A stretch of 64,000 nt of DNA, from contig CM049307.1 in NCBI GenBank assembly GCA_026874595.1, positions 47,589,678 through 47,653,677 of the forward strand. The letters are read 5' to 3'. Every line of letters begins with the position of its first letter. The stretch's first letter is position 1. The stretch is from Sipunculus nudus. Its lineage: Eukaryota > Annelida > Sipuncula > Golfingiida > Sipunculidae. A model generated the notes under the pieces. It saw only the letters and a program-made list of their open reading frames with translations. It was not told the DNA's origin and searched no databases. Made by a program: the position numbers and the translations under genes. Below, in pieces: positions 24,901 through 38,900 of this stretch.

Positions 24901-27900
24901 TCTCAGGCTTTTTCTCACATATTCACACCGGAACTTATTATTTCTTCAAAGGTATAGCAAACAAATTCCAGGACAAAATAATATTCTCAATTCAAATGTT
25001 AGTGGGGATTTGTTTGATTTAGTGACAATAATTTTCATCCTTTTGTATAGTCCATTTTTAAATATGTATTTAATTTCTGGCCAATGCCAAAGCCACCAAA
25101 ATATACAGATTTGAAATTTGAAATCTTCATAAAAATATATTCACATATTCAAAATATATCCCTTATAATTTACTCATCAATACAATATATTCTTACTAGA
25201 CTGGAGTATTGTCAGAAACAAAGAACAGTACTATTTAGGTATTAAATTTATACACCACAGGTTACAAGAAACAGTTCAAACAATTTTGATCTTCAATGTA
25301 TTACAACACAGGCAATACATAAATATCATTTAGAATGGTTGGGGACTTATTGGGAGCTTGACCACTGAGTTAATTAATAACATTTGGCCCCACCTGGCTG
25401 GAAAAGAAAAAAGAGTAGAAAAGGGTAGAAACAGCAGCAAAATCATCAGGGTGATATGTGGCCAAGAAAACGATCATCTCTCCTTAGCACCACATTAACA
25501 GCCATATACACCCAGCCATATGGTTCATATTGAACCTGATTTCGTTCTTGGCGACTTAAATAAAGCCAAGCTCCCATTCACTAGTCTCTGGAAGCGAAGC
25601 GAAAAAGCAGTGGTCGGGTGTGCATTATGTACCATTATATAATTATTAATAATGAAATTGCATCCATCATAATAATACATCTTTACTAGTTACAATACAA
25701 TTTCATGAACCTTATTGGTCGTATATTTGTATACCACCCAGCCGTGTTCTTCTCAATACAGTCACAATGCCATACACATGCAGACTTTAGATCTATGTAC
25801 ATCAAAACAAAAGCTGAAGTTCTACATGTTAAATAAAGAGTTCTACCTTAAAATAAAAGAAATCACTTCCTACTATATGTCTATTATGTGAAGAAAAAAA
25901 TTCAAGAAGGTTGTCATGTCAGATTATCTTATATTTTTATGCCATGTGTTTTACAATTATACAATAATTTTCAGTTTTACTGCAGTGACCAAAACATGAT
26001 GAACATTAAATTCATCTGCTCTGTCGCTGTCCTGTTCAGATCATACACCCATCGGACCCATGCCTATCTAATATTACGACTTTATTGCCCCCGCCCATCT
26101 AATATTATAACTAATTGTGCTGACAGGTAATGTTTGTCCCATGGCAAAATTTCAAACTCCAACTGTCACATGCACCCATACAGTCACTTCAAAGGTGTAA
26201 ATCTTGGGTTTTAAATTTAAATACTAATTTTGAGTTTTGATAAAATATTACTGAAGTGACGTTGGGTGAATTTCACAGATGAATCCAGGAAATTGGAAAA
26301 TATTTTCGTTAATTCTGATAATTTTTTTTATTGATAAGAACATCATCATCAGATTTTATCAAGTGAAAACATTTTTGTTCTAAAAGGTCAGATGTACAAA
26401 TTCATTAAGTGTGATATGCACTCCAATTTCAAGGTTAAGGTAACTTTAAAGTCAATATCAATAAGTCCAGCCAATATTTTTTAACATTTCCCTGGTATTT
26501 TTGCGCTGAACTTGCGTCAAAGCTGCAACTGTCAATTTTAACGGCAGACTTGTAACCTGCACGAACACATCCTCCTTGGATCTGGCTTGGCCTACTACTC
26601 CCTGACCCCAGCTAAACCCAAAACATGCCTTCAGCAAAAGAATGATTATATCATGAAAAAAAAATAAAATGACAAGAAGAAAAAGAAGAAACTAATGAAG
26701 AGCAACAGGCAATAACCTGCTGCCTTTAGCAAGTAAATATTCTGGGCCGATTTGTATGGTGGCCAATTAATCAAATAAAAGATAAAGAGTGAGGTAGCTC
26801 ATGCGCTTTTGCATATACCTACACCATCGCCAGCATGTTAAAGACTAGGCCGTCATCCATCCAGACCTGAGCAAAATGTTTATTTTCTGTACCATTCAAT
26901 GGGGTTAGGGCCAAAAGAAACAAATCAGCAGATCTGTATACAGTGCGTGTTCAACTGGGATTGTGACATGAAACTGATACTGGTTGATAACAGGACAGGC
27001 ATGAAAAGGATAACAAAGAACATTCTGGTTATTTTAACAGTTTTGTCTGACTGACAGTGATGCAATCACTCAGTAGTATAAACATTACAAAAGCCCACTA
27101 TATAATGTAAATGTATGAGCATTGCAACTTGTCAAATGACAAAGCATCAGCAAGCACAAGTAAAACTTGAAGATTTATATTTCAACTAGACATTTCTTGG
27201 CACCGCAGGTACCAGAGTATCCCCAGACATAGTAGGCCCCCCTCCTACAAGAACAGACCCCCATTTTTAGCAGCATATACTGACACTTGGCATATCTATT
27301 GTTTATTCCATCTAAAGATCCACAATCTTGTTGAAGATGTTGGTCCTGTGACCTTGATCTTTTTAAAGATGTGTCCTGTGACCTTGACCTTTGATCTCAT
27401 AACCTCAAAATCAATTTGGGTCTTGCTTTTCCAATGGGACATATGCAAGTCAAGATTGAAATCTATACATCAATAAAGCAGGAATTATCATCCAGAAACT
27501 TATTTTTGGACAGATGGCTCCTGTGACCTTCACCTTTGACCTTGTGACCTCAAAATTGATAGTGTTCATCCTCTTGGCAGGAGAACTATTTGTGCAAGAT
27601 GAAAGATATGAGATGAAATGTTTGGCTGAAAATGCACCCACCTCTTTTTAAGATGTGTCCTGTGACCTTGACCTTTGACCTCATGACCCCAAAATCAATT
27701 TTGGTCTTACTTTTCCAATGGGACATATACAAGTCAAGTTTGAAATCCATACATCAATAAAAGCAGGAATTATCATCCAGAAACTAATTTTTGGACATAT
27801 GGCTCCTGTGACCTTCATCTTTGACCTTGTGACCTCAAAATTGATAGGGGTCTTCCACTCTTGGCAGGTGAACTATATGTGCAAGAGGAAAGATCTGAGA

Positions 27901-30900
27901 TGAATTGTTTGGCTGAAAATGCATCCACAATCTTTTTAAAGAGGTTTCCTGTGACCTTGACCTTTTTGACCTCATGACCCTAAAATCAATTTGGGTCTTG
28001 CTTTTCTAATGGGTCAATAACAAAGCCAAGTTTGAAATCCATACATCAGTAAAAGATGGAATTATCATCCAGAAACTAATTTTTGGACAGATGGCTCCTG
28101 TGACCTTCACCTTTGACCTTGTGACCTCAAAACTGATAGGGTTCTTCCTCTCTTGGCAGGTGAACTATATGTGCAAGATGAAAGACCTGAGATGAAATGT
28201 TTGGCTAAAAATGCATCCACCTCTTTTTAAAGATGTGACCTTGACCTTTGACCACATGACCCCAAAATCAATTTGGGTCTTGCTTTTCCAATGGGACATA
28301 TATAAGTCAAGTTTGAAATCCATACATCAATAAAAGCAGGAATTATCATCCAGAAACTAATTTTTGGACATATGGCTCCTGTGACCTTCACCTTTGACCT
28401 TGTGACCTCAAAATTGATAGGGGTCTTCCACTCTTGGCAGGTGAACTATATGTGCAAAATGAAAGATCTGAGATGAATTGTATGGCTGAAAATGCATCCA
28501 CAATCTTTTTAAAGATGTGTCCTGTGACCTTGACCTTTGACCTCATGACCCGAAATTCAATTCCGGTTTTGCATTTCCAATGGGTCAAATACATGTATAG
28601 TTTGAAATCCATACATCAATAAAAGAAGGAATTATCATCCAGAAACTAATATTTGGACAGATGGCTCCTGTGACCTTCACCTTTGACCTTGTGACCTCAA
28701 AATTGATAGGGGTCTTCCTCTATTGGCAGATGACTTATATGTGCAAGATGAAAGGTCTGAGATGAAATGTTTGGCTGAAAATGCATCCACCTCTTTTTAA
28801 AGATGTGACCTTGACCTTTGACCTCATGACCCCAAAGTCAATTTGGGTCTTGCTTTTCCAATGGGACATATATAAGTCAAGTTTGAAATCCATACATCAA
28901 CTAGACATTTCTTGGCACCGCAGGTGCCAGAGTATCCCCAGACATAGTAGGCCCCCCTCCTACAAGAACAGACCCCCATTTTTAGCAGCATATACTGACA
29001 CTTGGCATTTTTATTGTTTATTCCATCTAACGATCCACAATCTTGTTGAAGATGTTGGTCCTGTGACCTTGATCTTTTTAAAGATGTGTCCTGTGACCTT
29101 GACCTTTGATCTCATAACCCCAAAATCAATTTGGGTCTTGCTTTTCCAATCGGACATATGCAAGTCAAGTTTGAAATCTATACATCAATAAAGCAGGAAT
29201 TATCATCCAGAAACTTATTTTTGGACATATGGCTCCTGTGACCTTCACCTTTGACCTTGTGACCTCAAAATTGATAGTGTTCTTCCTCTCTTGGCAGGAG
29301 AACTATAAGTGCAAGATGAAAGATATGAGATGAATTGTTTGGCTGAAAATGCATCCATATCTTTTTAAAGATGTGTCCTGTGACCTTGACCTTTGACCTC
29401 ATGACCACAAAATCAATTTTGGTCTTACTTTTCCAATGGGACATATACAAGTCAAGTTTGAAATCCATACATCAATAAAAGCAGGAATTATCATCCAGAA
29501 ACTAATTTTTGGACATATGGCTCCTGTGACCTTCATCTTTGACCTTGTGACCTCAAAATTGATAGGGGTCTTCCACTCTTGGCAGGTGAACTATATGTGC
29601 AAGAGGAAAGATTTGAGATGAATTGTTTGGCTGAAAATGCATCCACAATCTTTTTAAAGAGGTTTCCTGTGACCTTGACCTTTGACCTCATGACCCCAAA
29701 ATCAATTTGGGTCTTGCTATTTCAATGGGACATATATAAGTCAATTTTGAAATCATTACATCAATAAAAGCAGGAATTATCATCCAGAAACTAATTTTTG
29801 GACAGATAGCTCCTGTGGCCTTGACCTTTGACCTTGTGACCCCAAAATTTATATGGATCATCCATTATTGGCAAGTGAGCTATATATTCAAGATGGAAGA
29901 CCTGGGATGAAAGTTTGGCTTAAAATGCATCCACAATCTTTTTATAGAGGTTTCCTGTGACCTTGACCTTTGACCTCATGACCCCAATTTCAATTCCGGT
30001 CTTGCTTTTCCAATGGGTCAAATACAAGTCAAGTTTGAAATCCAAACATCAATAAAAGAAGGAATTATCATCCAGAAACTAATTTTTGGACAGATGGCTC
30101 CTGTGACCTTCACCTTTGACCTTGTGACCTCAAAATTGATAGGGTTCTTCCTCTCTTGGCAATGAACTATATGTGCAAGATGAAAGATCTGAGATGAAAT
30201 GTTTGGCTGAAAATGCATCCACATCTTTTTAAAAAAAGATGTGTCCTGTGACCTTGACCTTTGACCTCATGACCCCAAAATCAATTTGGGTCTTGCTTTT
30301 CCAATGGGACATATACAAGTCAAGTTTGAAATCCATACATCAATAAAAGCAGGAATTATCATCCAGAAACTAATTTTTGGACATATGGCTCCTGTGACCT
30401 TCACCTTTGACCTTGTGACCTCAAAATTGATAGGGGTCTTCCACTCTTGGCAGGTGAACTATATGTGCAAGATGAAAGATCTGAGATGAATTGTTTGGCA
30501 GAAAATGCATCCACAATCTTTTTAAAGAGGTTTCCTGTGACCTTGACCTTTGACCTCATGACCCCAAAATCAATTTGGGTCTTGCTATTTCAATGGGTCA
30601 ATAACAAAGCCAAGTTTGAAATCCATACATCAGTAAAAGATGGAATTATCATCCAGAAACTAATTTTTGGACAGATGGCTCCTGTGACCTTCACATTTGA
30701 CCTTGTGACCTCAAAATTGATAGGGTTCTTCCTCTCTTGGCAGGTGAACTATATGTGCAAGATGAAAGATCTGAGATGAAACGTTTGGCTGAAAATGCAT
30801 CCACATCCTTTTAAAGATGTGACCTTGACCTTTGACCTCATGACCCCAAAATCAATTTGGGTCTTGCTTTTCCAATGGGACATATATAAGTCAAGTTTGA

Positions 30901-32883
30901 AACCCATACATCAATAAAAGCAGGAATTATCATCCAGAAACTAATTTTTGGACAAATGGCTCCTGTGACCTTCATCTTTGACCTTGTGACCTCAAAATTG
31001 ATAGGGGTCTTCCACTCTTGGCAGGTGAACTATATGTGCAAGAGGAAAGATCTGAGATGAATTGTTTGGCTGAAAATACATCCACAATCTTTTTAATGAG
31101 GTTTCCTGTGACCTTGACCTTTGACCTCATGACCCCAAAATCAATTTGGGTCTTGCTATTTCAATGGGACATATATAAGTCAATTTTGAAATCATTACAT
31201 CAATAAAAGCAGGAATTATCATCCAGAAACTAATTTTTGGACAGATAGCTCCTGTGGCCTTGACCTTTGACCTTGTGACCCCAAAATTTATATGGATCAT
31301 CCATTATTGGCAAGTGAGCTATATATTCAAGATGGAAGACCTGGGATGAAAGTTTGGCTTAAAATGCATCCACAATCTTTTTATAGAGGTTTCCTGTGAC
31401 CTTGACCTTTGACCTCATGACCCCAATTTCAATTCCGGTCTTGCTTTTCCAATAGGTCAAATACAAGTCAAGTTTGAAATCCAAACATCAATAAAAGAAG
31501 GAATTATCATCCAGAAACTAATTTTTGGACAGATGGCTCCTGTGACCTTCACCTTTGACCTTGTGACCTCAAAATTGATAGGGTTCTTCCTCTCTTGGCA
31601 ATGAACTATATGTGCAAGATGAAAGATCTGAGATGAAATGTTTGGCTGAAAATGCATCCGCATCTTTTTAAAAAAGATGTGTCCTGTGACCTTGACCTTT
31701 GACCTCATGACCCCAAAATCAATTTGGGTCTTGCTTTTCCAATGGGACATATATAAGTCAAGTTTGAAATCCATACATCAATAAAAGCAGGAATTATCAT
31801 CCAGAAACTAATTTTTGGACATATGGCTCCTGTGACCTTCACCTTTGTCCTTGTGACCTCAAAATTGATAGGGGTCTTCCACTCTTGGCAGGTGAACTAT
31901 ATGTGCAAGATGAAAGATCTGAGATGATTTGTTTGGCAGAAAATGCATCCACAATCTTTTTAAAGAGGTTTCCTGTGACCTTGACCTTTGACCTCATGAC
32001 CCCAAAATCAATTTGGGTCTTGCTATTTCAATGGGACATATATAAGTCAATTTTGAAATCATTACATCAATAAAAGCAGGAATTATCATCCAGAAACTAA
32101 TTTTTGGACAGATAGCTCCTGTGGCCTTGACCTTTGACCTTGTGACCCCAAAATTTATATGGATCATCCATTATTGGCAAGTGAGCTATATATTCAAGAT
32201 GGAAGACCTGGGATGAAAGTTTGGCTTAAAATGCATCCACAGTATCTTTTAAAATGCCAGTCCAGTGACCTTGACCTTTGACCTCATGACCCTAGAACCT
32301 ATAGGGTTCTTACTTTAGTGGTGGGCCATACATAAGTCATGTTTGAAATCCATATGGCTATCAACACTGGAGATATGATAAGAGGTGTGTGATTTTCACC
32401 ATATATGGCAATATTCAAGGTCAAGGCCACTATCATAGGAAAGGTCATGACCCCAATTTAAATAAGCATCATCCCATAACCCATACCTATGTATATGCAT
32501 AATTTAAAAGAAATCTGTCCATTAGTTTTTGACTTATAATGCTCACAGTGCTGTAAGGTGGCAATTTTTAGGGTATTAAACGGCACGAAAACAAGTAAAG
32601 AATAATAGGTGGCGCCACCAGTTTCTGGAACATGACAACCCTATCCATGATCTTCCATCAACTTGATTTTGGGATAAATCCATGCAAGATTTCTTGAGAT
32701 ATTAAAGAATTTGTGGGATTTTCCCCAAAATTGGACCTATTCAAGGTCAAGGACACTCTCCTAGTAAAGGTCATGACCTCATTTTAAATAGGCGTCGTCC
32801 TCTTACCCATATCTATACATATACCAAGTTTGGTAAAGTTCCGTGAAATATTTTTTGGGTTATCGCGCCAACAAGATTCATAT

Positions 32884-32914
<31 letters not shown>

Positions 32915-35900
32915 GACCGGTATGAAAACATAGTATCCCCCGACTTTGTCTGGGGATACAATAAAAGCAGGAATTATCATCCAGAAACTAATTTTTGGAC
33001 ATATGGCTCCTGTGACCTTCACCTTTGACCTTGTGACCTCAAAATTGATAGGGGTCTTTTACTCTTGGCAGGTGAACTATATGTGCAAGATGAAAGATCT
33101 GAGATGAATCTTTGGCTGAAAATGCATCCACAATCTTTTTATAGAGGTTTCCTGTGACCTTGACCTTTGACCTCATGACCCCAAATTCAATTCCGGTCTT
33201 GCTTTTCCAATGGGTCAAATACAAGTCAAGTTTGAAATCCAAACATCAATAAAAGAAGGAATTATCATCCAGAAACTAATTTTTGGACAGATGGCTCCTG
33301 TGACCTTCACCATTGACCTTGTGACCTCAAAATTGATAGGGGTCTTCCACTCTTGGCAGGTGAACTATATGTGCAAAATGAAAAATCTGAGATGAATTGT
33401 ATGGCTGAAAATGCATCCACAATCTTTTTAAAGATGTGTCCTGTGACCTTGACCTTAGACCTCATGACCCGAAATTCAATTCCGGTTTTGCATTTCCAAT
33501 GGGTCAAATACATGTATAGTTTGAAATCCATACATCAATAAAAGAAGGAATTATCATCCAGAAACTAATTTTTGGACAGATGGCTCCTGTGACCTTCACC
33601 TTTGACCTTGTGACCTCAAAATTGATAGGGGTCATCCTCTATTGGCAGATGACTTATATGTGCAAGATGAAAGGTCTGAGATGAAATGTTTGGCTGAAAA
33701 TGCATCCACATCTTTTTAAAGATGTGTCCTGTGACCTTGACCTTTGACCTCATGACCCCAAAATCAATTTGGGTCTTGCTTTTCCTATGGGACATATATA
33801 AGTCAAGTTTGAAATCCATACATCAATAAAAGCAGGAATTATCATCCAGAAACTAATTTTTGGACATATGGCTCCTGTGACCTTCACCTTTGACCTTGTG
33901 ACCTCAAAATTGATAGGGGTCTTCCACTCTTGGCAGGTGAACTATATGTGCAAGATGAAAGATCTGAGATGAATTGTTTGGCTGAAAATGCATCCACAAT
34001 CTTTTTAAAGAGATTTCCTGTGACCTTGACCTTTGACCTCATGACCCCAAAATCAATTTGGGTCTTGCTTTTTCAATGGGACATATATAAGTCAATTTTG
34101 AAATCATTACATCAATAAAAGCAGGAATTATCATCCAGAAACTAATTTTTGGACAGATAGCTCCTGTGGCCTTGACCTTTGACCTTGTGACCCCAAAATT
34201 TATATGGATCATCCATTATTGGCAAGTGAGCTATATATTCAAGATGGAAGACCTGGGATGAAAGTTTGGCTTAAAATGCATCCACAGTATCTTTTAAAAT
34301 GCCAGTCCAGTGACCTTGACCTTTGACCTCATGACCCTAGAACCTATAGGGTTCTTACTTTAGTGGTGGGCCATACATAAGTCATGTTTGAAATCCATAT
34401 GGCTATCAACACTGGAGATATCATAAGAGGTGTGTGATTTTCACCATATATGGCAATATTCAAGGTCAAGGCCACTATCATAGTAAAGGTCATGACCCCA
34501 ATTTAAATAAGCATCATCCCATAACCCATACCTATGTATATGCATAATATAAAAGAAATCTGTCCATTAGTTTTTGACTTATAATGCTCACAGTGCTGTA
34601 AGGTGGCAATTTAGGGGGTATTAAACGGCACGAAAACAAGTAAAGAATAATAGGTGGCGCCACCAGTTTCTGGAACATGACAACCCTATCCATGATCTTC
34701 CATCAACTTGATTTTGGGATAAATCCATGCAAGATTTCTTGAGATATTAAAGAATTTGTGTGATTTTCCCCAAAATTGGACCTATTCAAGGTCAAGGACA
34801 CTCTCCTAGTAAAGGTCATGACCTCATTTTAAATAGGCGTCGTCCTCTTACCCATATCTATACATATACCAAGTTTGGTAAAGTTCCGTGAAATATTTTT
34901 TGGGTTATCGCGCCAACAAGATTCATATGCGGCGGCGGCGGCGGCGGCGGCGGCGGGACCGGTATGAAAACATAGTATCCCCCGACTTTGTCTGGGGATA
35001 CAATAAAGGTATTTCATAAATCAAATTTTGAAAATTTTCTTCTTGTTCATAAAAAGCCTTTCAGACACTACATACTATAAGATGCGACTTCAGTGACAGT
35101 CCAAAGCAATTAACCATTGCACTGTTTTTCTGTTTGCGGTATCACTTGGCACTTTAGATCATGGACTGAAAGTTTGCTCAGGTGAGGTTGACAGGCTGAA
35201 GACAATTATTGAGGAAAAGTACAAGCCCCCTAACCATACAAAGCTTATGTCAGATCATCTGATGCTAGAACTAGAGTACAGTTTGATAGCTAATGACAGC
35301 ATCCCTGCTAGAGAAATGATGCTAGGGTCCCATCAAGCTGATTAAATACTGAGTGACAGAGAAAGAAATTTGAGCTCACCTTGCACCCCGGGCTGTCGAT
35401 GGTCACCTGGGGCCGATACACTTCTGTTAAGCAGACCTGGCGGTGGGCGTGTATTTTTTGGCACATTATTATGAGCCCCTCCCCACAGATCTGAGATTGA
35501 GGTCGCAGCGGATGAACTGTTTGAGCCCGATGACCACGGGCGTCCAGGCATCCCTGCTGTCGAGGTATTTGACCGGCTGGACCAGACTGAGGACGAGGAA
35601 CTGGCGTCGCTGGAAGGCATGCCGGATCTGCTCAGCGTGTTGGATAAATATTCACTCCTGATTGTGTTGACACTGAGTGATCGGGACACGCTGCCAGGGG
35701 TGATATGTGGGTCGTCCTCCACACTCTTCATTGTGCTGAGGCCAGTCCAGGGCTTGCCTGGCACGAACTCGGGAATCATATCCGTAAGCGATGAGGCAGA
35801 TGACACCACTGTGGTAGGATTGCTTGGGCTGGGTGTACATACTGAGTTTGGAGAACTTGTGCTGTGTGGAGGTTCCTTTGCGTTGGCGGTGGTACTTAAG

Positions 35901-38900
35901 GTGGAGGAAACCGATCGGGCCTGCGGCACTTGGCTAACTGCGAGGCTAGACCCAATGGCACTAGTGTCTGGCCACTCCTTTGCTGATGCAGTGGCTGACC
36001 AGGGATTTGAACTGTCCAAGCCCAGGGAGATCCCACTTCCCAGCCCTAGCTTAGTGGACTGTAGGTCAGGACTGGAATGCGATTGTGGTATTGGTTTTGA
36101 ACCAACAGCCTTGTTGAGAGAGGCACTGTCTGGAGAGGATTCTTTATCGACTTGCGGCAGCTTCCACTGTGCCAGACGTGACTGTTGCTGGCTGACTTGC
36201 TGCTGTTGCTGGGTCTGCTGCTGTTGTTGAGGTTGTTGCCCAGCTTCTTTTGACAAATTCAGTTGGGTGAAATTATCGGACAGTCCTTTCATGGGTTCCT
36301 GCTTAGCTGCAGCAGCGGCAGCCGCAGAGTCCATCCCAGTCTGTGGACCAAGCTTAGAAAGCTGCTGTTGTGCTTGATTAATCTGCTGCAACTGCAGAGC
36401 GATCTGGTGCTTGATTTTCTGCATGAGCATTGCAACTTGATCAAGCTGCTGCTGTTGGACTATGTGTGAAAGGCTGGTGTTCTGTTGGATGAGGCGCTGC
36501 TGGGCCAGCAGTCGCTGCTGGACACCTTGTAGCTGTAGGAGCTGCTGGACCATAACCAGCATGTTGGGAGTCAGCTGTGATGGGTTCAAAATCTGTGGGT
36601 TGATGTGGCCAGCCTGTACCTCATTGTACAGCTGCTGAAGGATACGTTTCTGCAACAACTGTTGCTGCACTGACATTTGACCACGCATTGCTGGGTTCTG
36701 TGTAGGCTGATTAGCTGCCAGGTGGGGCTGCAAAAGAAAGAGAATGTGTTAAACAACACACTTCATGAGAAAATATTTTTACTGATAATTTACATTACAA
36801 TTTTAAATATGGGATTTATTTCAATATTTAATGGTCCTTTCTTTGTGGAACGGCCTACAAATTCCATTCTTTCCACATACCATTAGGGAAATGAGGTTCT
36901 CTATTCTCCAATTCTTGGCTAATTCACTCAATTTGAGTAAACGGTCAACAATAACCTATCACCTGTTTTCTTTCTTGCCTATAACTTCCAGGAGTTTTCT
37001 TAAGGAACTAGTGTACTTGAAATTCTTAATTTTCCTTACTTTTCAACAGCAGATCTAGAATTCTATTAAAGAAGTTGCAAGTAAACTGCTTAATCTGGAC
37101 CTACTTGTCTGCAATTCTTTCTGCCTTCTGTTTTTTTTTTCACAAAAATATATCCACAAAAGAATATACCACTTGATACATTTCTCAAACATAAGCACTG
37201 CTACTGTTCAAACACTTTTCAGCCAAAAGTTTAAATCTTTCAGACTTTTCTGCCTTTAAGGTTCAATTTTTCAAAAAGCAGTGCAACCGTTCAATCTTTT
37301 TAGCTTTCAATTTTTTACTTATTTTGTTTGTTGTTTTTTTTAAAGATAGATTTCAATGGCAGATTGTGATTAAAACTGGCAAAAAAAAAAAAAACAGACA
37401 ACACTAGCATATTGAAAGAAACATTTTATGACAAATAAAAATAAAGATACTCACTGGTATAATAGATTTCAGTGGCAGATTTTGGTTAATACTGGCACTG
37501 AGACTAGATGACGGTAGACTAGGTCCCTGCTTCATAGCTTGAGGATTCTGTAGGTTAGCCGCTTGAGCATTGGACATTGGAGTATTAGATATGGACATGG
37601 GAGGTACAAAGGAACTTTGGTCGCTGGTCATACTGTCACTGCCCATTGGAGGGAAGCCCTTCATTTTGGATGGGTCGTCCAGGTCCAGACTCCCTTTTTT
37701 CAGATCAGCTAAAAAAATTATCAATATAAATATGCCATCTTCTATAAACTTGACAGATTATTATCTTGAGCAATAATGGGATTTTGAGAAATAATGGTCG
37801 TCTGTAAATTTCCTGTGGCTAATAATGTCATTTCTGCAAAATAACAGAGACATCTGCAAACAGGAATGGAAACCTAAAACATTAATACCTTTACCAAGTT
37901 ATAAAAATCCATGATTGAACAGTTACTCTGTGCATAGGTACAATGGTCAAACTTGACAGTGGTAAAGCCAAGAGATGTATAGCCAGGCATTCCCCACCCG
38001 AGTTTTAAAACCAAAATCTTGAAACAGGTGATCAAGTTTCTATTATAGAAAGTCAACTGTGAACTTACCAATGGCACTCTGCATGTCCATGTCATTGTCA
38101 ATTAGTGCTTTTTGTGCATCTTCACGCTGTAAACAGATGGAACCTACTGGTCAAACAAAGCCTAGTGTGTACAATAGAAGACCCAACTGAGTACAATTTT
38201 TTAACCCTTCTATTAGGCAAAAAAATAATATGTTTCTCAGGCATTTTTTCCTCCAAAAAATGATGCGGTTGGGCAATTTTTTAATTTTATTTTTTTACTG
38301 TGAAAATAGCGTAAAATATGATAAATCATTCCTCAGGCTCGGGCATAGAAATTACAAGTAGTGATTAAAATATGAGATAATAAACAATGCAAGGTCAAAT
38401 TTGTCAAAAGTTTGAAATGAGGTTTGAAATGTGTGACATTTTAATTTCTTATACGTGTAATATTAACATACAAAGCAGATTATATAATACAACAGGTGTC
38501 ACAATCTTGCAGTGAATGTCAGAACACGTGGGCATGCAGATGGCCATGACATGTTGGATTCCCCATCAAAATGCATTATGGTCATGCATTGTTAAAACAA
38601 GATCTCAGATCGTTTAATAATGATAATAGAAATTTCCTTAAGTCTTTTATAATCTTTGTTGATATTTCAAATTTAATTGCCAAACAAGTGTATGGAAAGT
38701 TGGTTTAACTAGAATATTAGCAAAACCTGACAAAAGCCCTCAGCCAAAAGAGCAGTATTCATGGGTGATAACAGTAACAAGTATTCATGTAATATTTGTT
38801 CTCACATGAATGTATATCTGTACATATGTCTCTTGTTCAAGTTGTGAACTGGACCTAGAGAGGTCTGTAGTAACTCTGTAGGTCTGGCCCCAGTCTTTGT

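Larger units (their letters stand above)
27345..34280 (-). promoter_or_regulatory. About 40 clustered AGGTCA direct-repeat ladders
   Basis: Each 290-bp unit carries two clusters. One reads, on the minus strand, GGGTCA, two bases, AGGTCA, one base, AGGTCA, then directly AGGTCA and CAGGA. The other has the same spacing with AGGTGA at one position. Direct repeats with spacers 0, 1 and 2 are targets of RXR heterodimers, HNF4 and COUP-TF-type receptors in animals. Whether any receptor binds here is inference from motif alone. Confidence 0.5.
27186..35003 (+). mobile_element. Giant tandem-repeat transposon in TNRC6 intron 7 (outer copy)
   Basis: The element runs from CTAGACATTTCTTGG to GGGGATACAA. 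It has a left module of about 160 bp, about 21 tandem units of 284-292 bp and a right module of about 730 bp. GTATCCCCAGACA at 27217-27229 is the reverse complement of the right arm of the 3' hairpin at 34975-35001. Each unit has the phrases GGAATTATCATCCAGAAAC and TTTGGCTGAAAATGCATCC and two TGACCT clusters. No protein signature was found; a CATCAATAA stop recurs once per unit. The design resembles the molluscan pearl-type and Helitron/Helentron-related non-autonomous elements, an assignment made by architecture only. Confidence 0.8.

Noticed and set aside
32881..32920. CGG run as a CpG-island promoter
   Set aside because: It is a short trinucleotide microsatellite in a transposon module, present twice, with AT-rich DNA around it.
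27450..34118. Many 60-136-codon frames in the array with recurring 'MAGELYVQ..' and 'EVTRSKVKVTGA' translations
   Set aside because: They occur on both strands, restart once per 290-bp unit and all stop at the recurring CATCAATAA. They are translations of a DNA repeat, not a protein family.
35443..36469. Plus-strand frames of 68-203 codons opposite TNRC6 exon 7
   Set aside because: They are antisense shadows of the glutamine- and serine-rich exon, giving Cys- and Leu-rich text with no domain.
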